A stretch of 42,188 nucleotides of DNA, taken from an uncultured Bacteroidales bacterium (GTDB lineage Bacteria; Bacteroidota; Bacteroidia; Bacteroidales; WCHB1-69). The stretch spans positions 1 to 42,188 of the forward strand of contig CAMKLG010000026.1 in the NCBI GenBank assembly GCA_946413585.1, in the 5' to 3' direction. A model generated the notes under the pieces. That model saw nothing but the letters and a program-made list of their open reading frames with translations, did not search any database and had not been told where the DNA came from. Made by a program: the position numbers and the translations under genes. Shown piece by piece: positions 30,617-39,351 of the stretch; the stretch's first letter is position 1, and each line of letters opens with the position of its first letter.

Positions 30617-31828
30617 ATGAAGGATATTCTTTTGCAACGTTTTTCCAAGTATATTTCTTACGCTACGACCGCAGATCCCAATTCAGAGACCTATCCGAGC
30701 ACGCAAGCACTTTTGGATTTCGCCGATGTGATGGTGGAAGAGTTGAAAAATATTGGTATGACGGAAGTTACCAAGGATGCTCACGGGTATGTCACCGCTT
30801 TGCTGCCTTCCAATACTACGGAAAAACAACCTGTCATCGGCTTCATGGCGCACCTCGACACCGCACCCGACATGCCCGGCATCGCTGCTCCCGTCATCAT
30901 CCCCAACTACGACGGCGGAACCATCGTCTTGGATAAGGAATCTAACACGGTTCTTTCTCCCGAAGAGTTTCCCGAATTGCTGGATTACAAGGGGTTAACG
31001 ATCCTGACCACCGATGGAAAGACTTTGCTCGGAGCTGACGACAAAGCTGGTGTGGCGGAGATTGTCTGCGCGATGGAATACCTCATCCAACATCCTGAAA
31101 TCAAGCACGGCGACATTAAAGTGGCTTTCTCTCACGACGAGGAAGTGGGCAACGGCGTGAAATTTTTCGATGTGGAAGCTTTTGGTTGCGATTATGCTTA
31201 CACGATGGACGGCGGTGCCATTGGCGAACTGGAATTCGAGAATTTCAATGCTGCCGGTGCCAATATCCACATCCAAGGCAAAAACATCCATCCGGGCTAT
31301 GCCAAGAACAAGATGGTAAATTCACAACTTATTGCAATGGAACTCAACAACTTACTACCTGCTGCACAACGTCCCGAACACACGCAGGATTACGAAGGGT
31401 TCTATTTGCTCACGCACATCGAAGGCACCGTGGAGGAAACGAAAATGTCTTACATCATCCGCAACCACGACCGCGAACTGTTCGAATCGCAGAAAAAATT
31501 TATGCAGGATGCCGTTAACTTCTTGAATATCAAATATAACAACTGCATAACTTGCGAAATCAAGGATCAATATTACAACATGCGCGAAAAAGTGGAACCC
31601 GTCTATTACGTGGTGGAACGTGCCGTGAAAGCAATGAAAGAAGCCGACGTGGAGCCGGTCATCGTGCCCATCCGCGGCGGTACCGACGGCGCCAACCTCT
31701 CGTTCCGTAACTTGCCTTGCCCCAATATCTTCGCAGGTGGTCACAACTTCCACGGTAAATACGAATATGTGCCGTTGGAATCCATGGTGAAGGCCACAGA
31801 AGTGATCGTAAACATTGCAAAATGTTAA
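30617..31828 (+). CDS. pepT: Peptidase T (tripeptide aminopeptidase)
   Basis: PepT is an M20 zinc aminopeptidase that releases the N-terminal residue from tripeptides in the cytosol. The 403-residue protein has the first metal site GFMAHLDTAPD, the bridging LLGADDKAGVAEIV, catalytic SHDEEVGNG, YTMDGG, RGGTDGANLSF and the last metal histidine in FAGGHNFHGKYEYVP. Length matches the family (about 405-410). The -7 element TACTTTTG is at 30547-30554, giving a leader of about 55 nt. Confidence 0.96.
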   Translation: MKDILLQRFSKYISYATTADPNSETYPSTQALLDFADVMVEELKNIGMTEVTKDAHGYVTALLPSNTTEKQPVIGFMAHLDTAPDMPGIAAPVIIPNYDGGTIVLDKESNTVLSPEEFPELLDYKGLTILTTDGKTLLGADDKAGVAEIVCAMEYLIQHPEIKHGDIKVAFSHDEEVGNGVKFFDVEAFGCDYAYTMDGGAIGELEFENFNAAGANIHIQGKNIHPGYAKNKMVNSQLIAMELNNLLPAAQRPEHTQDYEGFYLLTHIEGTVEETKMSYIIRNHDRELFESQKKFMQDAVNFLNIKYNNCITCEIKDQYYNMREKVEPVYYVVERAVKAMKEADVEPVIVPIRGGTDGANLSFRNLPCPNIFAGGHNFHGKYEYVPLESMVKATEVIVNIAKC

Positions 31829-31848
31829 TACGGTATCCTTTCGCCTCT

Positions 31849-31876
31849 GTAGAGACACGATTTATGTCATCCCTAC
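31849..31876. repeat. Degenerate GTAGAGAC...CTAC palindrome
   Basis: GTAGAGACACG, then atttatgtcat and CCCTAC, resembles the perfect palindrome at 36276-36303, with mismatches in the right arm. It sits between pepT and valS; no U run follows, so it is not clearly a terminator. Confidence 0.45.
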
Positions 31877-31922
31877 AAAGGCCGACCGAAATAACCGCCT
31901 AACCTTTTAACCTAAAAAAATG

Positions 31923-31930
31923 TATCTTTG
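31923..31930 (+). promoter_or_regulatory. -7 element of the valS promoter
   Basis: TATCTTTG is an exact match to the element found before mutA and before the lipoprotein at 38311. The leader to the valS ATG at 31986 is about 50 nt. Confidence 0.6.
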
Positions 31931-31985
31931 CCGTTCATTTTAAAAATGGCAAAAAAAATCGATTAAATACTTAATAAACAGTTAT

Positions 31986-34625
31986 ATGGCTACAGAAATC
32001 AATACCAAATACGACCCGATTGCCGTGGAGGACAAATGGTATAAGTTTTGGATGGACAACCATTTCTTCCATTCTGAACCTGACAGCAGACCGGCATACG
32101 CCATCGTAATTCCACCGCCAAATGTGACTGGCGTGCTACACATGGGTCACATGCTCAACAACACTCTTCAAGATGTGATGATTCGTCGCGCCCGCATGAA
32201 GGGCTTCAACGCCGTTTGGGTGCCCGGCACTGACCACGCCTCTATCGCTACGGAAGCTAAAGTGGTGAATTATCTCAAAGAGCAAGGCATTGACAAAAAG
32301 GATCTTACACGTGACGAATTCCTGAAACATGCTTGGGAATGGAAAGAGAAATACGGTGGTATCATCCTTAAGCAACTCCGCAAATTAGGTGCTTCTTGCG
32401 ACTGGGAACGCACCAAGTTCACAATGGACCCCGAAATGTCGGAAGCCGTGACAGACGTGTTTGTGGATCTCTACAATAAAGGCAAAATTTACCGCGGCGT
32501 GCGAATGGTCAACTGGGACCCGAAAGCACTGACCGCTGTCTCTGACGAAGAGGTGATTTACAAGGAGTTACAATCAAAACTCTATTATGTTCGCTATCAG
32601 ATTGAAGGTGAGGAGAACGAGTACATCACCATCGCGACCACCCGTCCGGAAACCATCCTCGGCGATACGGCCATCTGTATGCACCCTGAGGATGAGCGTT
32701 ATGCCAAGTACAAAGGCAAACGAGCCATCGTTCCTATCGTAAACCGCTCTATTCCTTTGATTTACGACGAATATGTAGAACGTGAATTCGGTACTGGTGC
32801 GTTGAAAATCACGCCGGCACACGACATTAACGACTACAACCTTGGCATCAAACACCATCTGGAGACTATCAACATCTTCAACGACAACGGCACACTGAAC
32901 GAGAACGCGCAGTTCCTTGTCGGCATGGATCGTTTCGAGGCACGCAAAGCCATCATCCCGTTGTTGGAAGAGGCTGGAAACCTCGTCAAAATCGAAGATT
33001 ACACCAATAAAGTCGGATTTTCTGAACGTACGAATGAGGTCATCGAGCCGAAACTTTCCATGCAATGGTTCTGCAAGATGGGCGAACTTGCAAAACCCGC
33101 CCTCGATGCGGTCATGAACGGCGACATCAAGTTCCATCCCGAAAAGTTCAAAAACACCTACGCACACTGGATGGAGAACATCAAAGATTGGTGCATTAGC
33201 CGCCAGCTTTGGTGGGGTCACCGCATCCCGGCATGGTATTTGCCAAACCACGAATTTGTGGTGGCGCATAATATCGATGAGGCGTTGGAGATTGCCCGTC
33301 AGAAATTCCCCGAATTGAATCTGACTATCAACGACTTAAAGCAGGATGAGGATGTGATGGACACCTGGTTTTCTTCATGGTTGTGGCCGATTTCCGTCTT
33401 CGATGGCATCCGCAATCCCGACAATGCGGAAATCAACTATTACTATCCGACGGCCGTGTTGATCACCGCTCCCGACATCATCTTCTTCTGGGTGGCGCGT
33501 ATGATCATGGCTGGGCTGGAATGGCGTGGCCAAATCCCATTTAAGGATGTCTATTTCACTGGTACTGTGCGAGATAAGCTTCACCGCAAAATGTCGAAAC
33601 AACTTGGCAACTCTCCCGACCCCATCATGTTGATGGAGAAATACGGTGCCGACGGCGTGCGTTTCGGTATGTTGCTCAGCTCACCTGCCGGCAACGACCT
33701 GCTGTTCGACGAATCGTTGTGCGAACAGGGCCGCAACTTCAGCAACAAGCTGTGGAACGCTTTCCGTCTGGTCAGAGGCTGGGAGGTGGATGACAATCTG
33801 CCACAACCGCTGCACACCGCTACCGCCATCCAATGGATGCACGAGCGCCTTACCGAGGTGTTCCACGGAATGCAATGGCATGTTCAACGCTATCGTATCT
33901 CCGAAGCATTGATGATCATCTATAAGCTCGTGTGGGACGATTTCTGCTCCTGCTTCCTCGAAGTGGTGAAGCCCGGTTTCCAACAACCCATCGACGGCAA
34001 AACCTACCGTGACATCATCGACATTTTCGAAATGCTGATGCAATTCCTGCATCCGTTCATGCCATTCATCACCGAAGAGCTGTGGCAAACAATGCGCCAA
34101 AGAGGTGAAAAAGAGTCCATTATGATGACTCAAATGCCAGTGTTGGATGCCGAAATGAATCAGAAAGTGCTGGACGACTTCGCCGCTACCCGCAAGGTAA
34201 TCGAGCAGGTGCGCCGCATCCGCACAGAGAAGAACATCGCGCAAAAACACGCTTTGATCCTCAAGGTCTATACCTCTCCCGAACACGCCAACGCTGCCAC
34301 CGATTCCGTCATCGCGAAACTCTGTAACTTGGAAAAGATTGAGTATCTTGAAACCAAGGATATTGACGGCGCATCCTTCATTGAGAACAACATTCAATAT
34401 TCCATTCCGTTGACCGGTTTGGTGGATGCCTCTGAAGAGATCAAGAAATTGGAGGCCGACCTGCAATATGCGGAAGGTTTCCTGCAGACGGTGATGAAGA
34501 AGCTCTCCAACGAGCGTTTCGTGAACAATGCGCCGCAGAATGTGGTCGATATTGAGCGTAAGAAGAAGGCCGACGCAGAGGAGAAAATCCGCATCATCAA
34601 AGAGCAATTAGCGAAACTGAAATAG
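31986..34625 (+). CDS. valS: Valyl-tRNA synthetase
   Basis: ValS charges tRNA-Val and edits misactivated threonine. The 879-residue class I enzyme has the HIGH motif as HMGH (52-55) in [16 protein letters not shown], an editing (CP1) domain with [13 protein letters not shown] and a [12 protein letters not shown] block, the KMSKS-type motif [12 protein letters not shown] (around 535) and the helical anticodon domain. The C-terminal coiled-coil tRNA-binding arm (about 815-879) ends [18 protein letters not shown] replaces KMSKS, a change in the motif's last position only. A 54-residue membrane-protein gene follows after 1 nt. Confidence 0.97.
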   Translation: MATEINTKYDPIAVEDKWYKFWMDNHFFHSEPDSRPAYAIVIPPPNVTGVLHMGHMLNNTLQDVMIRRARMKGFNAVWVPGTDHASIATEAKVVNYLKEQGIDKKDLTRDEFLKHAWEWKEKYGGIILKQLRKLGASCDWERTKFTMDPEMSEAVTDVFVDLYNKGKIYRGVRMVNWDPKALTAVSDEEVIYKELQSKLYYVRYQIEGEENEYITIATTRPETILGDTAICMHPEDERYAKYKGKRAIVPIVNRSIPLIYDEYVEREFGTGALKITPAHDINDYNLGIKHHLETINIFNDNGTLNENAQFLVGMDRFEARKAIIPLLEEAGNLVKIEDYTNKVGFSERTNEVIEPKLSMQWFCKMGELAKPALDAVMNGDIKFHPEKFKNTYAHWMENIKDWCISRQLWWGHRIPAWYLPNHEFVVAHNIDEALEIARQKFPELNLTINDLKQDEDVMDTWFSSWLWPISVFDGIRNPDNAEINYYYPTAVLITAPDIIFFWVARMIMAGLEWRGQIPFKDVYFTGTVRDKLHRKMSKQLGNSPDPIMLMEKYGADGVRFGMLLSSPAGNDLLFDESLCEQGRNFSNKLWNAFRLVRGWEVDDNLPQPLHTATAIQWMHERLTEVFHGMQWHVQRYRISEALMIIYKLVWDDFCSCFLEVVKPGFQQPIDGKTYRDIIDIFEMLMQFLHPFMPFITEELWQTMRQRGEKESIMMTQMPVLDAEMNQKVLDDFAATRKVIEQVRRIRTEKNIAQKHALILKVYTSPEHANAATDSVIAKLCNLEKIEYLETKDIDGASFIENNIQYSIPLTGLVDASEEIKKLEADLQYAEGFLQTVMKKLSNERFVNNAPQNVVDIERKKKADAEEKIRIIKEQLAKLK

Positions 34626-34626
34626 T

Positions 34627-34791
34627 ATGAAAGCAGTATTACGCTACTTTCTCATCTTGGCAGCCTTGCTGATACCCATCACCTTCTCCAGTCTGAAAGA
34701 CCGATTCCCGATGGTGCTGGGCATCACATTGGGCGTGACGCTTGCCTATTGGGGAATGTATTTTTGGATGAAGAAGAAAGGGAAGGAATAG
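34627..34791 (+). CDS. Small two-helix membrane protein coupled to valS
   Basis: ATG at 34627 begins 1 nt after the valS stop and gives 54 residues: a first hydrophobic segment MKAVLRYFLILAALLIPITF, a basic turn SSLKDRFP, a second hydrophobic segment (MVLGITLGVTLAYWGMYFW) and a lysine-rich end (MKKKGKE). This is the layout of a small inner-membrane protein with both termini probably inside. I do not recognise a family. Its 1-nt spacing and the terminator at 34871 make co-translation with valS likely. It is too short for usual ORF calling. The next 140 bp hold only the terminator. Confidence 0.65.
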   Translation: MKAVLRYFLILAALLIPITFSSLKDRFPMVLGITLGVTLAYWGMYFWMKKKGKE

Positions 34792-34870
34792 GAAGGCTTA
34801 AACAATTGACTTAAACATAGACTAATGACTGTTAGCCTATGGAGGAATCTTATCAAAAATTAATAGCTAA

Positions 34871-34908
34871 AAAAGGAGAACGCAATTGACCACGTTCTCC
34901 TTTTTTTA
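34871..34908. terminator. Intrinsic terminator of valS operon, shared with the convergent permease gene
   Basis: AAGGAGAACG and CGTTCTCCTT form a 10-bp stem with a 10-nt loop, with A residues before and seven T residues after. It serves the plus-strand valS transcript. The A run on the left could terminate the minus-strand permease transcript ending at 34932. Confidence 0.85.
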
Positions 34909-34931
34909 TATAAAACTGCGGGAACGAATCA

Positions 34932-36161
34932 TTATTCGAACCGAACCGCGCTCACAGGCGAAATTTTCTTGCTGATAATCCATGCAGGGATGACCAAAAC
35001 GAGCATACAAGCGACGAAAACGCCTGCGTTGAGCAATAAAACTTCTCCAAGGTTGAACTTTATAGGCACAAAATTGACATAATAAGTGTCAGGATCGAGC
35101 TTGATGAGGTGTGTTTTCTGTTGCAGCCACCCAAATCCAAGACCGATGGCATTTCCTACAAGCATTCCTTTGAAAAGCGTGCGACCCGCCACCATGAGAA
35201 AGGTTTGAACCACATGTTTCGTCTTCATTCCCAAGGTTTTAATAATACCAATGAGGCGAGTTTGCTCTAACACAATAATGAAAAATATGGACATCATCGT
35301 GATCATACACACGCAAGTGGTAATCATAAGCAGCACGGAAACGTTAGTATCGAATAGCGCAATCCAATCGAAAATTTCAGGGTAAATCTGTTTCACGGTT
35401 TCAGCTTTCAGGTTGATATCTATCTGATGATGAAGCTGTTCGCCAACCTCATCAATGTTATGGTAGTCTCGGGTGAGCACTTCTACCCCACTCACCTGTT
35501 GCGAATCCCAATCGTTGAGTTTTTGCACGTGCCGCAAATCTACCAATGCGAATTTGGTGTCATATTCGGGCAATCCGGTTTCATAAATTCCTGACAATAT
35601 GAAACTTCTCTGCCTTGGTGGGTCTTGTACGAAATAGGTTCTCACCTTATCGCCGACTCTGATTTGCAACTTATCAGCCAACCGTTTAGAAAGGATAATG
35701 TGATGGTCAGCGGTAGTGTCGTTAAGGTGTAAAGTATCGCCTTCCAATAAGTTATGGGAAAACTTCTTCCCATCAAAAGACTTATCCACGCCTTTGAGCA
35801 CGATGCCCTCCACCTGATCCGCCGTTTTGATGATGCCCACTTTAGTGGCATAGGGTTGGACTTCCACCACTTCAGGATTACCATTTAGTATTCCTAACAG
35901 CGTGTCATTCAACGTGATAGGGATTTGCTCAAAAGAATAGTTACGGTCATAATGTGAAATGCGTATGTGTTGTCCCATGGATACCACCTTATCTTCAATC
36001 ACTTGCTTATATCCGGTCGTTATCCCTATGGCTATCAGCATGATAACAACGCCCAACGCCACACCAAAAACCGAAAGCCGGATGATGGGTTTGGCGAAAC
36101 GGTTGCCCTTTTCGCGCAGAATGCGACGGGCTAATTGCCAGTGGAATGAGAACTGAGACAT
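34932..36161 (-). CDS. LolC/LolE-type ABC transporter permease (FtsX family)
   Basis: The 409-residue protein has one N-terminal membrane segment (about 27-50), a large periplasmic MacB-like domain (about 55-265) and three C-terminal helices with the FtsX signature LEQTRLIGIIKTLGMKTKHV. The start reads FHWQLARRILREKGNRFAKP. Such permeases, paired with a LolD-type ATPase, move lipoproteins from the inner membrane. The ATPase gene is not in the window, so it must be encoded elsewhere; Bacteroidota often keep these genes apart. The C-terminus ISPVSAVRFE is typical of this family. Confidence 0.9.
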   Translation of the reverse strand: MSQFSFHWQLARRILREKGNRFAKPIIRLSVFGVALGVVIMLIAIGITTGYKQVIEDKVVSMGQHIRISHYDRNYSFEQIPITLNDTLLGILNGNPEVVEVQPYATKVGIIKTADQVEGIVLKGVDKSFDGKKFSHNLLEGDTLHLNDTTADHHIILSKRLADKLQIRVGDKVRTYFVQDPPRQRSFILSGIYETGLPEYDTKFALVDLRHVQKLNDWDSQQVSGVEVLTRDYHNIDEVGEQLHHQIDINLKAETVKQIYPEIFDWIALFDTNVSVLLMITTCVCMITMMSIFFIIVLEQTRLIGIIKTLGMKTKHVVQTFLMVAGRTLFKGMLVGNAIGLGFGWLQQKTHLIKLDPDTYYVNFVPIKFNLGEVLLLNAGVFVACMLVLVIPAWIISKKISPVSAVRFE

Positions 36162-36164
36162 TGG

Positions 36165-36252
36165 CTGTTAGCTGTTAGCTATTAGCTGTTGGCTGTTGGC
36201 TATTAGCAGGGTTTTTCCTGAAAGCCAATGGCTAAAAGCCAATAGCAGTATC
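36165..36252. repeat. GCTGTTGGCT/GCTATTAGC phrase repeat with inverted right half
   Basis: Repeats of gctgttagct, attagctgttggct and gttggctattagc fill 36165-36210. An inverted counterpart follows (gaaagccaatggctaaaagccaatagc) to about 36250, so a long imperfect hairpin can form. The same words recur at 37369-37403, on the other side of pta. Confidence 0.75.
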
Positions 36253-36275
36253 AGACAGATGAGAATAAAAACACA

Positions 36276-36303
36276 GTAGAGACAGGATGAGCCCTGTCTC
36301 TAC
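36276..36303. repeat. Perfect palindrome GTAGAGACAGG...CCTGTCTCTAC
   Basis: An 11-bp perfect inverted repeat with a 6-nt loop lies between the phrase repeat and the pta stop codon. It may act as a bidirectional 3' end or as part of a dispersed repeat family, because similar words occur at 31849-31876 and near 27290. Confidence 0.75.
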
Positions 36304-36319
36304 CATGTAGGATTATCGA

Positions 36320-37327
36320 TTAAAAAGTATTACCAGCGGCTTGGCAAGCGGTGATGGCCACGAGGCTGACGATGTCCTCAACGGAGCAACCGCGGGAAAG
36401 GTCGTTGATAGGAGCCGCCATACCTTGCATGACAGGACCTACAGCATCAGCACCGGCAAAACGCTGCACCAGTTTGTAAGCGATGTTACCGGTTTCCAAT
36501 GACGGGAATACCAGCACATTAGCCTTACCTGCGACAGGGCTGCCCGGAGCCTTCTGAGCACCCACTGACGGGATGATAGCGGCATCAGCCTGCAACTCAC
36601 CATCAATCACGAGGTTAGGATCCATTTCTTTCGCGATGCGGGTAGCATTCACCACTTTGTCAACGAGTTCGTGTTTTGCAGAACCCTTGGTAGAGAAGCT
36701 CAACATAGCCACGCGCGGTTCAATGCCTGCGATAGTACGAGCGGTTTGAGCCGTAACGACTGCAATCTGAGCAAGTTTGTTCTCATCCGTGTTCGGGTCA
36801 GCAGCACAGTCAGCGAACACCATCACGCCATCATCACCCCATTTTTTGTCTTGGAAGCACATGATGAATGCGCCGGAAACGACAGAAATGCCAGGTAAAG
36901 TCTTAACAATTTGGAAAGCAGGACGGAGCACATCGCCCGTAGCGTGTTGAGCACCAGTCACTTCTCCATCCACATCTTTGTTCTTTATGAGCAAGGTGGC
37001 TAAATAAAGCGGATCTTCCACTTTCTTGAGCGCTTCCTCCATGGTCATACCCTTATTTTTGCGGATTTCATACAGCATATTCGCATAAAAATCCTTTTTG
37101 GGATTGTTAAGCGGGTCAATGATGTCCGCTTTTGCGATATTTTTAAGGCCCCATTCAGCAGCCTTGGCCTCGATGTTGGCCTTGTTGCCCAACAGTGTGA
37201 TAGCAGCGTAACCATTCTCAATGATAATGTCCGCAGCTCTTAAGTTTCTTTCTTCTTCGCCTTCCGCCAAAACGATGCGTTTGTTGGCTTTCTTGGCATT
37301 TTCTTTGATTTTGTCGATAATGTTCAT
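36320..37327 (-). CDS. pta: Phosphate acetyltransferase (short form)
   Basis: Pta converts acetyl-CoA to acetyl phosphate for acetate and ATP formation with AckA. The 335-residue protein is the short, catalytic-domain-only class. Visible blocks are RIVLAEGEEERNLRAADII, GAQHATGDVLRPAFQIVKT, VMVFADCAADPNTDENKLAQIA, MLSFSTKGSAKHELV, DGELQADAAIIPSVGAQKAPGSPVAGKANVLVFPSLE (split over about 230-275) and a final SLVAITACQAAG. AckA is not adjacent. The promoter has TTG, 17 bp and TACCTTTG (37413-37420), well placed for a leader of about 80 nt. Confidence 0.96.
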   Translation of the reverse strand: MNIIDKIKENAKKANKRIVLAEGEEERNLRAADIIIENGYAAITLLGNKANIEAKAAEWGLKNIAKADIIDPLNNPKKDFYANMLYEIRKNKGMTMEEALKKVEDPLYLATLLIKNKDVDGEVTGAQHATGDVLRPAFQIVKTLPGISVVSGAFIMCFQDKKWGDDGVMVFADCAADPNTDENKLAQIAVVTAQTARTIAGIEPRVAMLSFSTKGSAKHELVDKVVNATRIAKEMDPNLVIDGELQADAAIIPSVGAQKAPGSPVAGKANVLVFPSLETGNIAYKLVQRFAGADAVGPVMQGMAAPINDLSRGCSVEDIVSLVAITACQAAGNTF

Positions 37328-37368
37328 TGTTTGTCTTTTTGTTTATTTGTTAAAATAATAGTATTCGT

Positions 37369-37403
37369 TTGGCTGCTAGCCATCAGCTGCTAGCTTTTGG
37401 CTA
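37369..37403. repeat. GCTGCTAGC phrase repeat upstream of pta
   Basis: The words ttggctgctagccatcagctgctagcttttggctaa match those of the 36165-36252 block. It lies between the pta start and its -7 promoter element, so it forms part of the pta leader. Confidence 0.7.
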
Positions 37404-37412
37404 ATGCGGCGG

Positions 37413-37441
37413 CAAAGGTACATAAAATATGGATATGCAAT
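37413..37441 (-). promoter_or_regulatory. Promoter of pta
   Basis: On the minus strand TTG is followed by 17 bp and TACCTTTG (37413-37420), a good Bacteroidota promoter. Transcription would start near 37406 and pass through the phrase repeat before the ATG at 37327. Confidence 0.6.
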
Positions 37442-37493
37442 AAAATCATTATCCATTTCGTTATTTATTTTGATTAAACAAAATAGAAAAACT

Positions 37494-38183
37494 ATGAAAC
37501 TGATAAACAACATTTTATCCCTGTTTTATCCGAGGCTATGCGCTGCTTGTGGAGATGCACTGCAGCAAAATGAATCTTGTCTTTGTTTGAATTGTATGTT
37601 GCATCTTCCTGAAACAGAATTTCATAAGAATCATTTCAATCCGTTGAGACAAGTGTTCGACGGGCGCGTACCCGTGGAGGAGGTGACGGCCTTGATGAGC
37701 TATAAAAAAGCGAATAAAACACAAAAAATCTTACATAATCTCAAATATCATGGTCAGAAAGAGATTGGAGCTGTATTAGGCGAACACTTTGGGGGTCAAT
37801 TGATTACAGAAGAACGTTATCGAAGCATCCAATACATTCTTCCCATCCCCTTGCATCCGAAGAAACAACGGAAAAGAGGTTACAACCAAAGCGAATGGAT
37901 TGCGAAAGGACTCTCAAAAGGGATGGGCATCCCTTATCTGACGGACGTTCTGGTGCGCACGCAATTCACAGACACCCAAACGCGAAAAAGTCGTTTCGCG
38001 CGTTGGCAGAATGTGGAGGAAGTGTTTGCGGTGCAAAATCCTGAAAAAGTGGCATTTACGCACGTATTGTTGTGCGATGATGTGCTCACCACCGGCGCCA
38101 CCATGGAGGCCGCCATACGAAAACTACTGGAGGTGGAAGGGGTGCGCGTCAGCGTGGTCACCCTCGCCGCCACTATGTTGTGA
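37494..38183 (+). CDS. ComF-family phosphoribosyltransferase-like protein
   Basis: I start it at the ATG at 37494 (MKLINNILSLFYPRLCAACG), 30 codons after the most upstream possible start; the upstream part is poorly coding. The 229-residue product has an N-terminal zinc-finger-like cysteine set (C16, C19, C29, C31 and C34). The linker region contains KTQKILHNLKYHGQKEIG and YILPIPLHPKKQRKRGYNQSE, and a C-terminal PRPP-binding motif VLLCDDVLTTGATMEAAI follows. ComF proteins are needed for DNA uptake during competence in several bacteria. No other com genes are seen here. Confidence 0.93.
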   Translation: MKLINNILSLFYPRLCAACGDALQQNESCLCLNCMLHLPETEFHKNHFNPLRQVFDGRVPVEEVTALMSYKKANKTQKILHNLKYHGQKEIGAVLGEHFGGQLITEERYRSIQYILPIPLHPKKQRKRGYNQSEWIAKGLSKGMGIPYLTDVLVRTQFTDTQTRKSRFARWQNVEEVFAVQNPEKVAFTHVLLCDDVLTTGATMEAAIRKLLEVEGVRVSVVTLAATML

Positions 38184-38290
38184 CTTTGAACTTTGAACTT
38201 TGAACTTTGGCTTTGACTTTGACTTTGAACTCTACTCCCTTGACCCTCGACCCTTAACACATTAACCAATAACCTATAACCATTAACCAT
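38184..38290. repeat. ACTTTGAA tandem words and GACCCTCGACCCT phrase repeat
   Basis: gactttgaactttgaactttgaactttggctttgactttgactttgaa gives a 7- to 8-bp tandem pattern (38184-38230). It is followed by ttgaccctcgaccct (38240-38254), which is shared with 20244-20258 in inverted orientation, and by ttaaccaataacctataaccattaacc. No gene is present. Confidence 0.8.
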
Positions 38291-38298
38291 TAAAAATG

Positions 38299-38306
38299 TA
38301 TCTTTG
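38299..38306 (+). promoter_or_regulatory. -7 element directly before the lipoprotein start codon
   Basis: TATCTTTG ends 4 nt before the ATG at 38311. In Bacteroidota the transcript begins about 5 to 8 nt after this element, so the mRNA would be nearly leaderless. Confidence 0.6.
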
Positions 38307-38310
38307 CAGC

Positions 38311-38511
38311 ATGAAAAAGAGAATGATTATCGGAATATTGTTTTGCACAATACTGTGTGTATCAACATCTTGTGCAAAAAAAGTGGTTGGCGTAAGACCA
38401 CATCGTCGCGACCGTAATTGCGGATGCGAGAACCTGCGTTCCACCCCAATGGGACATGATTTGGCGGTGATGGACGATAAGACGATGAAGTACGATGAAG
38501 CGATGAAGTAA
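38311..38511 (+). CDS. Small lipoprotein
   Basis: The 66-residue protein begins MKKRMIIGILFCTILCVSTSC, a lipoprotein signal with the cysteine at position 21. The remaining 45 residues are basic and Cys-containing (RRDRNCGCENLRS), then an acidic end with DDKTMKYDEAMK. I do not recognise a family. The more upstream Met (38296) lies inside the promoter, so the ATG at 38311 is the better start. The DUF4369 gene follows after 9 nt, so they are probably co-transcribed. Confidence 0.75.
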   Translation: MKKRMIIGILFCTILCVSTSCAKKVVGVRPHRRDRNCGCENLRSTPMGHDLAVMDDKTMKYDEAMK

Positions 38512-38520
38512 GATAGAGCG

Positions 38521-39297
38521 ATGAAAAGAATTTTGTTATTGCTGATATTGGCCGTGAGTTTGGCGGCTTGTTCTGACCGAAAAACTTCGGTAACGATTGA
38601 AGGTGACCTGACCAATGCAGGAAATCAAATGATTCGTTTGGCCTTAATCACAGCCGACGGTATGGACATATTGGATTCCGTCAATATGCGAAATGGCCAC
38701 TTTTCCTTCAAGATTTCATCTGAAGATGAGCGCATTAAAGAACGTGAGAATGCTCCGATGATGTTCCAGCTCTTCCTGTCGAACGAGAATGGATTGGCCA
38801 CGATGGCGAAGAAAGGGGAACATCTGAAAATTACTGCTGATGCGCAGGATTTGACCCGCACTTACCATATCTCCGGCGGTGAAGAGGCGGTATTGATGTA
38901 TCAGTTAGACAGTGCGTTAGCCTCGTTTGTGGTGCCCTCGGAAAAGCTATATGAAGTTTATCAACAAAACATAGACAATGACTCCGTTCGCGCGGATATT
39001 GAGGCGCAATATGTGAAAATGTTAAACCATCATCGTGAATATCTGTTGAATTTCATCGACAATCATCCGAACAACATGGCTTCCTATATTGCCTTCTATC
39101 AAAGTTACAATCGACGTAATTTCTTTGACCTGTATCGGGATTTAGATATTCTGAAACAGATAAACACCAATATATCAAAGGTTTATCCTGAAAGTGAATA
39201 CGTAAAGGCGATGATGAATATGGTCGAAATGGTGGAAATGCGCATGTCAGCATCAGCTCCGCAGAATAATCAAGACCAAGCGGATACCGTCCGTTAA
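38521..39297 (+). CDS. DUF4369-type lipoprotein
   Basis: The 258-residue protein has a lipoprotein signal (MKRILLLLILAVSLAAC, C17). The N-terminal part (about 20-120) matches DUF4369: a strand VTIEGDLTNAGNQMIRLALI, then DILDSVNMRNGHFSFKI, which is common before thioredoxin domains in Bacteroidota. The thioredoxin domain itself is absent. Instead, a helical C-terminal part (about 125-258) follows, with FIDNHPNNMASYIAFYQ, seen also in related DUF4369 proteins. It should be a periplasm- or surface-facing lipoprotein of unknown function. Confidence 0.85.
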   Translation: MKRILLLLILAVSLAACSDRKTSVTIEGDLTNAGNQMIRLALITADGMDILDSVNMRNGHFSFKISSEDERIKERENAPMMFQLFLSNENGLATMAKKGEHLKITADAQDLTRTYHISGGEEAVLMYQLDSALASFVVPSEKLYEVYQQNIDNDSVRADIEAQYVKMLNHHREYLLNFIDNHPNNMASYIAFYQSYNRRNFFDLYRDLDILKQINTNISKVYPESEYVKAMMNMVEMVEMRMSASAPQNNQDQADTVR

Positions 39298-39351
39298 ACT
39301 TTTTGCCCGCAAAACAGTTTTATCGTTGTTAATCACTAAAAAATTGCAAGG

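Noticed and set aside
33681-34607. A 308-residue minus-strand open frame opposite valS
   Set aside because: It is an antisense shadow of the valS anticodon domain with His-rich composition and no motif.
37404-37493. A 30-codon N-terminal extension of the ComF protein
   Set aside because: The extension is poorly coding; the ATG at 37494 gives the normal ComF N-terminus just before the zinc-finger cysteines.
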